This document shows, piece by piece, positions 41,605 through 50,626 of a DNA stretch of 64,000 nt (position 1 is the stretch's first letter; every line of letters starts with the position of its first letter). This DNA is from Luteimonas endophytica (GTDB lineage Bacteria > Pseudomonadota > Gammaproteobacteria > Xanthomonadales > Xanthomonadaceae). Position numbers and translations under genes: made by a program. The notes under the pieces were generated by a model. That model was not told where the DNA came from. It made no database searches and worked only from the letters and a program-made list of their open reading frames with translations. The stretch is taken from assembly GCF_029887875.1 (NCBI RefSeq), contig NZ_JARXRM010000025.1, positions 186,001-250,000 on the forward strand, written 5' to 3'.

Positions 41605-44600
41605 ATGCCCGGCGCCGCGCCCGATTTCCGCCTGTACCACTCCAATGCGCTCGACGTGCTGGCCGGGCTGCTGGCGCACGAGCTGCGCACGCCGGCAGCC
41701 GGGCAACCGCTGCTGGCGCCGGACACGGTGCTGATCCCGCAGGTGGCGATGCGGCGCTGGCTGCAGGCCACCCTGGCCGCCGCGCACGGGGTGGCGGCGA
41801 ACCTGGAATTCCTGACCCCGGGCGAGTTCGTCGCCCGCGCGCTCACCGCCAACCTCGGCCCGGCCACCGACGAGCCCGACGCCGCCGCGCTGCACTGGCA
41901 TCTCTATGCCGCGCTGACCGACGCGCAATTCATGGCGCAGCCTGCGCTGGCGGCGCTGCGTGCACACGTCGACGGAGCGTATGGCACGCATCTCGATGGG
42001 GCGGATCCGCTGCGCGCACGCGACGAGGGGCCCGATCCGCAGCGCACCCGCGTCGACGGTGCACACCCCCTGCGCGGGCACGGCGACAGCCACGATCCAT
42101 TGCGCGCCTGGGCGCTGGCCGGCGAACTGGCGGCGGTGTTCGAGAAATACCAGGCCTGGCGCCGCGAGTGGCTGCTGCGCTGGGAGGCGGGCGCCGAGCC
42201 GGACGATCCGCAGGCGATCCTGTGGCGGCGCATCGCCCGCGGCCGCGGCCATCGCGCGCGGCGCATCCAGCAGTACCTCGACCGTTTCGAAGCCCGCGAC
42301 GCGCCGCTGCCCGCCGGCCTGCCGCCGCGGCTGTTCGCCTTCGCCACCCTCAACGTCTCGCCCGACGTGCTGCGGGTGCTGGCCACCCAGGCGCGGGTCG
42401 GCACGCTGCACTTCTACGTGCCCTCGCCCAGCCGCGACTACTGGGGCGACCTGCAGCGGGTGCGCGCCGCCGGCATCGAAGCCGCGCACGACGATGCCGC
42501 CCGCACCGAGAACCCGCTGCTGCAGGCCTGGGGCCACGCCGGCCGCGATTTCATGGCGGTGCTCGGCGGCTACGAGGTGGTGCATCCGGACCTCGAGATC
42601 CAAGCCCACGCCGATCCTGGCAAAGGGGCAGGGGCAGGTTCGCTTTCGAAGCAAGGCCCCAGCCTGCTACGGCGCCTGCAGTCCGACCTCTACCACCGCC
42701 GCGGCGCGCCCGGCTGGCCGCTGCGCGCATCCGTGGACAGGCACGACCCGAGCCTGCAGCTGCACGCCTGCCACACCCGCCTGCGCGAGCTGCAGGTGCT
42801 GCGCGACCAGCTGCGCGCGCTGTTCGACAACGAGCGCTTCGATCCGCCGCTCAAGCCCCGCGAGGTCGCGGTGCTGGCGCCGGACGTCGATCCCTACCTG
42901 CCGTACCTGGAGGCGGTGTTCGGCGACCGCGGCCGCGAGGACGCGATCCCGTATGCGCTGGCCGACGCCAGCCCGCTGGCCAACGAACCGCTGGCCGAAG
43001 TGTTCGTGCGCCTGCTGGCGCTGCCGGTCTCGCGCTTCGGCCTGCACGAGACGCTGGACCTGCTGGCCAGTCCCGCGCTGGCCGAGGCCAATGGGCTCGA
43101 CGCGCCCGCGATCGAGCGCCTGCAGGCCTGGCTCTCGGCCGCCGGTGCGCGCTGGGGCCTGGACGGCGAGCACCGCGCCCGTTTCGATGCGCCCGAAGAC
43201 GAGGCCTACACCTGGGCCTTTGCCCTCGACCGCCTGCTGCTGGGCCACGCCAGCGGCAGCGAGGCGCTGATCCGTGCCAGCGACGGCCGCATCGTGGCCG
43301 CGTTGCCGGACCTGGAAGGCAGCGCCCTGGACGCGCTCGACACCCTGGTGCGGCTGCTGCGCGTGCTGGCCCGCAACGCCAGGGTGCTGGGCGAAGCGAT
43401 GCCGCCGGCGCAGTGGCGCGAACGCCTGCTGGAACTGCTCGACGCGCTGCTGCCCAGGCCGCCTTCCAATCCTGCGAGCCAGCGCGCGCTGGACCGGTTG
43501 CGCACCCTGGTGGACGGCTTCGCCAGCACCGCCGGCAACGCCGGTTTCGATGGCCCGGTGCCGGCGGAGGCCGTGCGCGCGCACTTCGGCGCGGCGCTGG
43601 CCGAGGCCGACACCCGCGCACCGCTGCTCACCGGCGGCGTCAGCATCGCCCGCATGGTGCCGATGCGGCTGCTGCCATTCCGGGTGATCTGCGTGTTGGG
43701 CATGAACGACGCCGAATTCCCGCGCCGCGATCCCGCCGCCGGGCTCAACCGGCTCACCGCCGAGCTCGGCACCGACAGGCGCCGCGCCGGCGACCGCTCC
43801 ACCCGCGACGACGACCGCTTCCTGTTCCTGCAGCTGTTCACCGCCGCGCAGGACGTGTTCTACGCCAGCTGGCAGGGCGCCGACCCGCGCGACGGCAGCC
43901 GGCGCGAGCCTTCCGTGCTGGTGTCGGAACTGGTCGACGCCGCCGTGGACCAGCACGCCCCGGGCGCGGAAGACGTGGCCGATGCGCTGGTGGTGCGCCA
44001 TCCGCTGCAGCCGTTCTCGGCCGAGGCCTTTGGCTCGGAGGCCGAGCCGCGCCGCTTCTCCTACCACGCCCGCTGGCAGCAGGCCGCCGCCGGCGCCGCC
44101 GACAGGCGCCAGCCGCTGCCGCCGTGGTTCGAGGGCGAGCCGTTCGCGCCGGGCGAAGCCGAGCCGGAGCTGCCGATCAGCGCCCTGCGCCGTTTCCTGC
44201 TGCACCCGGCGGAAGAACTGCTCGCGCGCATGGGCATGCGCCTGGTGGAGATCGAGGAGCAGGGCGAGGACCTGGAGCCGCTGGCCGCGCCGGGCGCAGG
44301 GCTGGAGCGCAGCGTGCTGCAGCGCGAGCTGTTCAACGAGCTGCTGCGCGGGCATGACGACCCTGCCATCCACGCATCGCTGCGCGCACGCGGCCTGCTG
44401 CCGTCCGGCGCCGCCGGCCGCCGCGTGCTTGCCGACCAGCGCGAACTGCTGGCGCCGTGGCTGGAGGCGTTTTCGCAGTGGCGCGGGGACGCGGAAGCCG
44501 GGTCGGTGCTGGCCGAGGTCGAGATCGACGGTGTGCGCGTGCACGGCCGTATCCACGACGTCTACCCGCACGGCATCCCCCGCCTGCGCTTCGGCAAGCC

Positions 44601-45105
44601 CAACGGGCCAAGCGCGGTGCGCAGCGGCCTGGACTGGCTGCTGGCGCGCGCGGCCGGCATCGACCTGCCGCTGGTGGAATTCTTCGACGGCGGCCGCGCC
44701 GGCCCCGGCCCGTTCGAGCGCCCGGAGCTGTCGCCGGCCGATGCCCGCAATGCCCTGCGCGAGCTGCTCGCGCTGCGCGCCCAGGGCCTGCGCGCGCCGC
44801 TGCCGTATGCGCCCTACAGCGCCTGGGCGTACTACGGCTGCGCCGGGAACCCGGAACGCGCCGTCAAGGCCGCGCGCAGCCAGTGGCACGGCAGCGGCGG
44901 CGGCTTTGCCGAAGGGCACGGCGACGCCCTGCGCCAGGCCCTGCGCGGCTGCGATCCCTTCGGCGACCAGGCCAGCCTGCAGCGTTTCGTCGATGCCGCG
45001 ATGCTGGTGTTCCTGGCCCTGCAGGACGGCAGGGTCCACGGCGGCACCGATCCCGCCACGCTCGACGGCCTGGCCGAACGCTTCGAGCCGGAGGACGCCG
45101 AGTGA
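41605..45105 (+). CDS. recC: RecC, exonuclease V gamma chain
   Basis: 1166 residues, near E. coli RecC (1122). FRLYHSNALDVLAGLLAHEL, PDTVLIPQVAMRRWLQ, FEKYQAWRREWLLRWE, and ICVLGMNDAEFPRRDPAAGLN are characteristic. RecC recognises Chi and splits the duplex in RecBCD. Two regions look inserted: residues about 121-167 hold four or five degenerate DGAxPLRA-type units, and about 334-350 a Gly/Ser/Lys stretch. Start ATG at 41605 follows CATCATGGCCGG with no ribosome site, another possible leaderless start. Its stop overlaps the recB GTG. Confidence 0.95.
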   Translation: MPGAAPDFRLYHSNALDVLAGLLAHELRTPAAGQPLLAPDTVLIPQVAMRRWLQATLAAAHGVAANLEFLTPGEFVARALTANLGPATDEPDAAALHWHLYAALTDAQFMAQPALAALRAHVDGAYGTHLDGADPLRARDEGPDPQRTRVDGAHPLRGHGDSHDPLRAWALAGELAAVFEKYQAWRREWLLRWEAGAEPDDPQAILWRRIARGRGHRARRIQQYLDRFEARDAPLPAGLPPRLFAFATLNVSPDVLRVLATQARVGTLHFYVPSPSRDYWGDLQRVRAAGIEAAHDDAARTENPLLQAWGHAGRDFMAVLGGYEVVHPDLEIQAHADPGKGAGAGSLSKQGPSLLRRLQSDLYHRRGAPGWPLRASVDRHDPSLQLHACHTRLRELQVLRDQLRALFDNERFDPPLKPREVAVLAPDVDPYLPYLEAVFGDRGREDAIPYALADASPLANEPLAEVFVRLLALPVSRFGLHETLDLLASPALAEANGLDAPAIERLQAWLSAAGARWGLDGEHRARFDAPEDEAYTWAFALDRLLLGHASGSEALIRASDGRIVAALPDLEGSALDALDTLVRLLRVLARNARVLGEAMPPAQWRERLLELLDALLPRPPSNPASQRALDRLRTLVDGFASTAGNAGFDGPVPAEAVRAHFGAALAEADTRAPLLTGGVSIARMVPMRLLPFRVICVLGMNDAEFPRRDPAAGLNRLTAELGTDRRRAGDRSTRDDDRFLFLQLFTAAQDVFYASWQGADPRDGSRREPSVLVSELVDAAVDQHAPGAEDVADALVVRHPLQPFSAEAFGSEAEPRRFSYHARWQQAAAGAADRRQPLPPWFEGEPFAPGEAEPELPISALRRFLLHPAEELLARMGMRLVEIEEQGEDLEPLAAPGAGLERSVLQRELFNELLRGHDDPAIHASLRARGLLPSGAAGRRVLADQRELLAPWLEAFSQWRGDAEAGSVLAEVEIDGVRVHGRIHDVYPHGIPRLRFGKPNGPSAVRSGLDWLLARAAGIDLPLVEFFDGGRAGPGPFERPELSPADARNALRELLALRAQGLRAPLPYAPYSAWAYYGCAGNPERAVKAARSQWHGSGGGFAEGHGDALRQALRGCDPFGDQASLQRFVDAAMLVFLALQDGRVHGGTDPATLDGLAERFEPEDAE

Positions 45106-48100
45106 GCGCGCCACGGGATCCGTACCTGACCCAGCCGCTGGAAGGCGTGTTCGCCATCGAGGCCTCCGCCGGCACCGGCAAGACCTTCACCCTGGCCACC
45201 CTGCTGGTGCGGCTGGTGCTCGAGCGCGGCCTGCGCGGGGGCGAGATCCTCGCGGTGACCTTCACCGAGGCCGCCACCCAGGAGCTGCGCGCGCGGGTGC
45301 GCAAGCGCCTGCTGCTGGCGGCGGAGGTCGCGGCCGGCCTGCCCATGGAGGACTCGCCCGAGGCGGAGCTGACGCGCACGCTGATCCAGGCGCACCTGGA
45401 GCGCAGCGGTGAACCGGAGGCCGACGTCCGCCGCCGGCTGTGCCAGGCCGTGGACGAGATCGACCTGGCCGCCATCTTCACCATCCACGGCTTCTGCGCC
45501 CGGGTGCTGCGCGAGCACGCGCTGGAAAGCGGGCAGGGCTTCGATCCGCCGGAGCTGCTGGCCAGCGACGCGGAACTGCGCGCCGGGATCGCCGCCGACC
45601 TGTGGCGTTCGCACGCGGTGGACGCCGACGCCGTCGACGACCTGCATGCGCTGTGGCCGCAGGGCCCGGAGGCGCTGGCCAGGGACCTGTCGGCGCTGGT
45701 GCGCGAGCCGGTGCTCCTGCCGCCGCCGCCGGGCCCGCTGCCCGATCCAGGGCCGATGCTGCAGGCCGCCGCGCAGGCCTTCGCCGGAGCCGCGCGCACC
45801 CACGGCGACGGCTTCCGCGACGAACTGCTGCGGGCGGCGCAGAGCAAGGTGCTGCACGGGGGCAGCTACAAGGCCGAGTGGATCGAAGACCTGTTCGCCC
45901 AGCTGTCCCGCTGGTGCGACCGCGCCGGGCCGGGCGCGCGCTTCCACCACGCCAAGCTGGAACAACTGCACCGCGAGACCCTGCTCAAGCGCACCAGCAA
46001 GGCCGGCGCCGGCCGCACCCCCGACTCGCCGCTGTGCGACGCGGTGGAGCAATACGCCGCCGCCCTGGCCGAGGTCGACCGCCTGCGCGAAGCCCGCCAG
46101 GCCGCCCTGCTGCACCGGTTGCGCGACGACGCCCGCCGCCGCCTGCGCCAGCACAAGCAGCAGGCGCGCGTGCTCACCTACGACGACCTCATCGACCGCG
46201 TCGCCGATGCGCTCCAGGGCGAGCACGGCGACGCGCTCGCCGGGCGCCTGCGCGCGCAGTACCGCATCGCCCTGGTGGACGAGTTCCAGGACACCGACCC
46301 GCGCCAGTGGCAGATCTTCGACCGCGTGTTCGGCGCCGGCAGCCCGGAGCCGGCGCTGTTCCTCATCGGCGATCCCAAGCAGGCCATCTACGGCTTCCGC
46401 GGCGGCGACGTGGAGACCTACCTGGCCGCCCAGCACACCGCGCACGTGGCGCCGCCGCTGGCGCACAACTTCCGTTCGCGCCCCGCCGTTCTCGGCAGCA
46501 TCGAAGCGCTGTACGGCCAGGCGCAGTCCGCGCACGAAGGCGACCCGGACAACATCGCCCCGCCCTTCATCGACCCGCGCATCCAGTTCCACCCGGTGCA
46601 GCCGGGCGGCGCGCGCGAAGACGCCGAGTACCAGCGCAACGGCGCGCCGGCGCCGGCGCTCACCCTGTGGCAGGCGCCCGAGCCGACCGAACGCGATGCC
46701 AAGGGCGACCCCAAGCCCCATCCCTCCCCGCGCTCGCGCGACCTCGCCACCCAGGCCTGCGTGGCCGCGATCCACGGCGTGCTCACCGACGCGCGCGCCG
46801 GGCGCGCCACCATCAACGGCGAGCCGGTGCGCCCCGGCGACATCGCGGTGCTGGTACGCAAGCACAGCGAAGCCATCCTGATCCGCGACGCCCTGGCCGC
46901 GGTGGGCATCCCGGCGGTGGCCGCGGGCAAGCAGAGCCTGTTCGCCACCCCGGAGGCGCGCGAACTGCACACCCTGCTGCAGGCGCTGGTGCACGGCTCC
47001 GACGACCGCCGCCTGCGCGCGGCGCTCGCCACCGTGCTGGTGGGCGAGGATGCGCACGCCATCGCCGCGCTCGACGCCGAAGGCGCCACCCTGCAGCGCA
47101 AGCAGATGGAAGCACTCGCCTGGCGCGAGCGCCTGCAGCGCGGCGGCCCGCTGGCGCTGGTCGGCGAGCTGTGCGCGCAGCATGCGCCGCGCCTGCTCGG
47201 CCTGATGGACGGCGAGCGCCGCCTCACCAACTACCTGCAGCTCGCCGAGCAGCTGCAGGAAGCCCAGCGCAACGCGCTTGGCCTGCACGGCCTGCTCGAC
47301 TGGCTGGCGCGCGCCATCGCCGAGGCCAGCGCCGACGACGAGGCCCAGCAGCTGCGGCTGGAGTCCGACGCCCGCCGCGTGCAGGTGGTCACCCTGCACA
47401 AGAGCAAGGGGCTGGAATACCCGCTGGTGTACCTGCCCTACGTCGGCATCGGCAGCCAGGCGCGCAGCCCCGGCCGCAAGGTGACCGTGCACGGCGACGA
47501 CGGCCGCGTGCTGCACTGGAAGCTGCAGCAGGAAGACAGCGGCTGGAATGAGGCCTGCCAATCCTGGCAGCGCCGCGAGCGCGCCGAGGACGCGCGCCTG
47601 CTCTACGTCGGCCTCACCCGCACCCGCGACGCCCTGTGGCTGGCGACCGGCGCCTTCTTCTGCCACACCAGGTCGCCGCTGTGGCCGATGGTCTCCGACC
47701 CCGAAGCGCTGGCCGCGCGCGCCCCGGACGCCATCGCCATCGACCCCGCGCAGCCGCCCGCCCAGCTGCCCTGGCTCGGCGCCGAAACCGTGGAAGCCGT
47801 CCCCGCCGCCCGCACGGCCACGCGCCCGCTCGCCAGCGACTGGTGGGTCTACAGCTTCACCCAGCTCGCCAATGCCGATGCCGGCCACGACCTCTCCACC
47901 GCCGCCACCCAGCCGGCCGCCGGCGGCCGCGACGAGCCGGAGGAGAACCCGGAAGCCGCGCCCACCGAGGCCGCCGACATCGACCCGCGCTTCGGCGGCG
48001 CCCGCTTCGGCGTGGTGCTGCACGAAGTGTTCGAGAACGCCGACTTCGCCGCCTGGCACGCCTGGCGCCCCGGCGACGAGGCCCCGGAAGGCGAGCGCAG

Positions 48101-48734
48101 GAAGATCACCGAGGCCCTGGGCAAGGGTGGCTATGCCGCCGACGACATGGACGCCGGCGTGGCCGTGATCGTGCCCATGATCGGCCACACCCTCACCGCC
48201 GCCCTGCCGGAAGGCACCACGCTCGCCGCCGTGCCGGAAGACCACCGCCGCCCGGAGATCGAGTTCCAGTTCGCCCTCGCCCCCACCCGCGTCGACGCGC
48301 TGCTCGCCCTGCTGCACCGCCACGGCCTGCTCGCCGCGCGCCAGGGCTTCGGGCTGCGCCGCAGGCTGGAAGGCCTGATGACCGGCCTGATCGACCTCAC
48401 CTACCTGCACGAAGGCCGCTGGTACGTGCTCGACTACAAATCCAACCGCCTGCCCGGCTACGCCCCCGCCCAGCTGGAGGAAGCCATGGCGCACAGCGAA
48501 TACCACCTGCAGGCGCTGATCTACACCCTCGCCCTGCACCGCTGGTTGCGCTTCCGCCTGGGCGACGGCTACGACTACGAACGCGACTTCGGCGGCGCCC
48601 GCTACCTGTTCTGCCGCGGTATCGACGCCAGCCGGGGCGACGGGCAGGGCATCCGGGCCTGGCGCTTCGATCCCGCGCTGGTGCATGCGCTCGACGCCCT
48701 GTTCGCGGGCGAGGCCAGCGGGGCCGCCGCATGA
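45102..48734 (+). CDS. recB: RecB, exonuclease V beta chain (helicase/nuclease)
   Basis: 1210 residues from a GTG start overlapping the recC TGA (GTGA). UvrD-type helicase: Walker A IEASAGTGKTFT (about 18-29), AVTFTEAATQELR, FTIHGFC, Walker B VDEFQDTDPRQW, GDPKQAIYGFRGGDV, VVTLHKSKGLEYPLVYLP, and LLYVGLTRTRDALW. C-terminal nuclease with FGVVLHEVFE and YVLDYKSNRL, which holds the catalytic Asp and Lys. Slower 3'-5' motor and the only nuclease of RecBCD. Confidence 0.96.
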   Translation: MSAPRDPYLTQPLEGVFAIEASAGTGKTFTLATLLVRLVLERGLRGGEILAVTFTEAATQELRARVRKRLLLAAEVAAGLPMEDSPEAELTRTLIQAHLERSGEPEADVRRRLCQAVDEIDLAAIFTIHGFCARVLREHALESGQGFDPPELLASDAELRAGIAADLWRSHAVDADAVDDLHALWPQGPEALARDLSALVREPVLLPPPPGPLPDPGPMLQAAAQAFAGAARTHGDGFRDELLRAAQSKVLHGGSYKAEWIEDLFAQLSRWCDRAGPGARFHHAKLEQLHRETLLKRTSKAGAGRTPDSPLCDAVEQYAAALAEVDRLREARQAALLHRLRDDARRRLRQHKQQARVLTYDDLIDRVADALQGEHGDALAGRLRAQYRIALVDEFQDTDPRQWQIFDRVFGAGSPEPALFLIGDPKQAIYGFRGGDVETYLAAQHTAHVAPPLAHNFRSRPAVLGSIEALYGQAQSAHEGDPDNIAPPFIDPRIQFHPVQPGGAREDAEYQRNGAPAPALTLWQAPEPTERDAKGDPKPHPSPRSRDLATQACVAAIHGVLTDARAGRATINGEPVRPGDIAVLVRKHSEAILIRDALAAVGIPAVAAGKQSLFATPEARELHTLLQALVHGSDDRRLRAALATVLVGEDAHAIAALDAEGATLQRKQMEALAWRERLQRGGPLALVGELCAQHAPRLLGLMDGERRLTNYLQLAEQLQEAQRNALGLHGLLDWLARAIAEASADDEAQQLRLESDARRVQVVTLHKSKGLEYPLVYLPYVGIGSQARSPGRKVTVHGDDGRVLHWKLQQEDSGWNEACQSWQRRERAEDARLLYVGLTRTRDALWLATGAFFCHTRSPLWPMVSDPEALAARAPDAIAIDPAQPPAQLPWLGAETVEAVPAARTATRPLASDWWVYSFTQLANADAGHDLSTAATQPAAGGRDEPEENPEAAPTEAADIDPRFGGARFGVVLHEVFENADFAAWHAWRPGDEAPEGERRKITEALGKGGYAADDMDAGVAVIVPMIGHTLTAALPEGTTLAAVPEDHRRPEIEFQFALAPTRVDALLALLHRHGLLAARQGFGLRRRLEGLMTGLIDLTYLHEGRWYVLDYKSNRLPGYAPAQLEEAMAHSEYHLQALIYTLALHRWLRFRLGDGYDYERDFGGARYLFCRGIDASRGDGQGIRAWRFDPALVHALDALFAGEASGAAA

Positions 48735-50626
48735 GCCTGCTGCAGGCCCTCACCAAGGCCGGCGCCCTGCGCACGCTGGACCATGCGCTGGCGCAGAGCC
48801 TGCGCCGCCTGGCCCCGGACACCCCGGACGCCGTGCTGGCCGCCGCCGCCCTGGCCTCGCTGGCCGTCGCCGCCGGCCATGCCGGCTTCGACCCTGGCGA
48901 GCCGCAGCGCCTGGTGGAAGCGCCCGTCGACTGGCCCACGCCGGAGGCCTGGCGCCAGGCGCTGGCGTCCTCGCGCTGGGTCGCCCGCCCCCAGGCCGGT
49001 GACGCCGAATCCGCCGCCGACGCCCCGCTCGTGTTCGAGCACGGCCTGGTCTACCTGCGCCGCTACCGCGAATACGAGCGCCGCCTGGCCGAAGGCCTGC
49101 GCCGCATCGGCAGCGCCGAGCCGCATCCGCGCGAGGAAACCGAAGGCGACCACGCCCAGGTCCCCACGCACCTCGCGGACCTCTTCGCCCGGCTCTTCCC
49201 CGAAGCCGCCACCGGCGAGGACAAGCAGTCCGGCGCCGCCGCTGCCGCCCTCCACCACAGCCTGCTGCTGGTCACCGGCGGCCCCGGCACCGGCAAGACC
49301 ACCACCATCACCCGCATGCTGGTGCTGCTGGCGGCGCAGGCGCTGGAGTCCGGCACCGCGCCGCCGCGCATCGCCCTGGCCGCGCCCACCGGCCGCGCCG
49401 CCGAGCGCATGGCCGAGAGCGTGCGCAACGCCGTGCAGGCGCTCACCGCCCTGGGCATCGACCCCGCGCTGTGCGCCCACCTGCCCACCGCCGGCACCAC
49501 CCTGCACCGCCTGCTCGGCACCATCCCCGACAGCCCCGGCTTCCGGCACCACGCCGACAACCCCCTGCCGCTCGACGTGGTGGTGGTGGACGAAGCCTCC
49601 ATGATCGACCTGCCGCTGATGGCCAAGCTGGTGGAAGCCGTGCCCGACGGCGCCCGCCTGGTCCTGCTCGGCGACCCCGACCAGCTGCCCTCGGTGGAAG
49701 CAGGTGACGTCCTCAGCGGCATCCTCGAGGCCACCCCCCCCGTAGGAGCAGCCCATGGCCGCGAAACCCACACCCCCACCGACGCCCACACCCCCGCGCC
49801 CGCCGGCGACCCCGATCACGCCCAAACCGGCACCAAACTCACCCCGTTCCCCGCCCGCCACATCCACCTCACCCGCGGCTGGCGCCAGAGCGCCGAACTC
49901 GACCTCGCCCCCCTGGCCGCCGCCGTGCGCGAAGGCGACAGCGGCACCGCCCTGTCGCTGCTGCGCAGCGGCGAGCTCTCCGGCGTGCATTTCCACGAAG
50001 GCAACGCCGACCCGCTGCAGACCCACCGCGAGCACCTGCTCGACCACTGGACCTCGCTCGCCGAAGCCAGCGACCCCGCCCAAGCCCTCGCCAACGCCGC
50101 CCGCCTGCGCATCCTCACCGCCGTGCGCGAAGGCCCGCAGGGCGCGCGCGGGCTCAATGCCCGGATCGAGGAAATGCTGGCCGGCACCCGGCGCGGCGCC
50201 GGCCCCGCGTCCACCGCCGGCCGCTACTTCCACGGCCGCCTGCTGCTGATCACCGAGAACAGCTACCGCCACCGCCTGTTCAACGGCGACATCGGCATCT
50301 GCCTGCGCGACGCCGCCGGCGCCCTGGCCGCCTGGTTCCCCGGCGACGACCCGGCCAGCCCGCGCCCCTTCCACCCTGCCGCGCTGCCCGCCCACGAAAG
50401 CGCCTTCGCCATGACCGTGCACAAGGCGCAGGGCAGCGAGTTCGACGAGGTGTGGCTGGTGCTGCCCGCCCGCTTCAACCGCGTGCTCAGCCGCGAGCTG
50501 GTCTACACCGGCCTCACCCGCGCCCGCCACGCCCTGCACCTGGCCGGCAGCGCCGAGGTCATCGCCGAAGCGCTGGCAAGGCACGCGGGCCGGTGGTCGG
50601 GGTTGGGGTGGAGGTTGACGGTTTGA
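48731..50626 (+). CDS. recD: RecD, exonuclease V alpha chain (5'-3' helicase)
   Basis: 631 residues. Walker A TGGPGTGKTTT (about 181-191), AAPTGRAAERM, TLHRLLG, VVVDEASMIDLPLM, LLGDPDQLPSVEAGDVL, and the C-terminal AMTVHKAQGSEFDEV and LSRELVYTGLTRAR. Start ATG overlaps the recB stop. Between LSGILEA and the RGWRQS motif, residues about 336-372 are replaced by a Pro/Thr/His-rich stretch whose DNA contains a REP-like repeat (49738-49769), an in-frame insertion. Two decayed pieces of a second recD lie downstream at 52148 and 54087. Confidence 0.95.
   Translation: MSLLQALTKAGALRTLDHALAQSLRRLAPDTPDAVLAAAALASLAVAAGHAGFDPGEPQRLVEAPVDWPTPEAWRQALASSRWVARPQAGDAESAADAPLVFEHGLVYLRRYREYERRLAEGLRRIGSAEPHPREETEGDHAQVPTHLADLFARLFPEAATGEDKQSGAAAAALHHSLLLVTGGPGTGKTTTITRMLVLLAAQALESGTAPPRIALAAPTGRAAERMAESVRNAVQALTALGIDPALCAHLPTAGTTLHRLLGTIPDSPGFRHHADNPLPLDVVVVDEASMIDLPLMAKLVEAVPDGARLVLLGDPDQLPSVEAGDVLSGILEATPPVGAAHGRETHTPTDAHTPAPAGDPDHAQTGTKLTPFPARHIHLTRGWRQSAELDLAPLAAAVREGDSGTALSLLRSGELSGVHFHEGNADPLQTHREHLLDHWTSLAEASDPAQALANAARLRILTAVREGPQGARGLNARIEEMLAGTRRGAGPASTAGRYFHGRLLLITENSYRHRLFNGDIGICLRDAAGALAAWFPGDDPASPRPFHPAALPAHESAFAMTVHKAQGSEFDEVWLVLPARFNRVLSRELVYTGLTRARHALHLAGSAEVIAEALARHAGRWSGLGWRLTV
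49738..49769 (+). repeat. REP-like repeat inserted in frame within recD
   Basis: Reads CCCCGTAGGAGCAGCC, then CATGGCCGCGAAACCC, matching the intergenic copy at 27313-27344 (minus strand) at 27 of 32 positions. It is translated as part of RecD (VGAAHGRE). Palindrome GGC/GCC around CATG is preserved. The following 90 nt are low-complexity and also seem foreign to the family. Confidence 0.7.
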
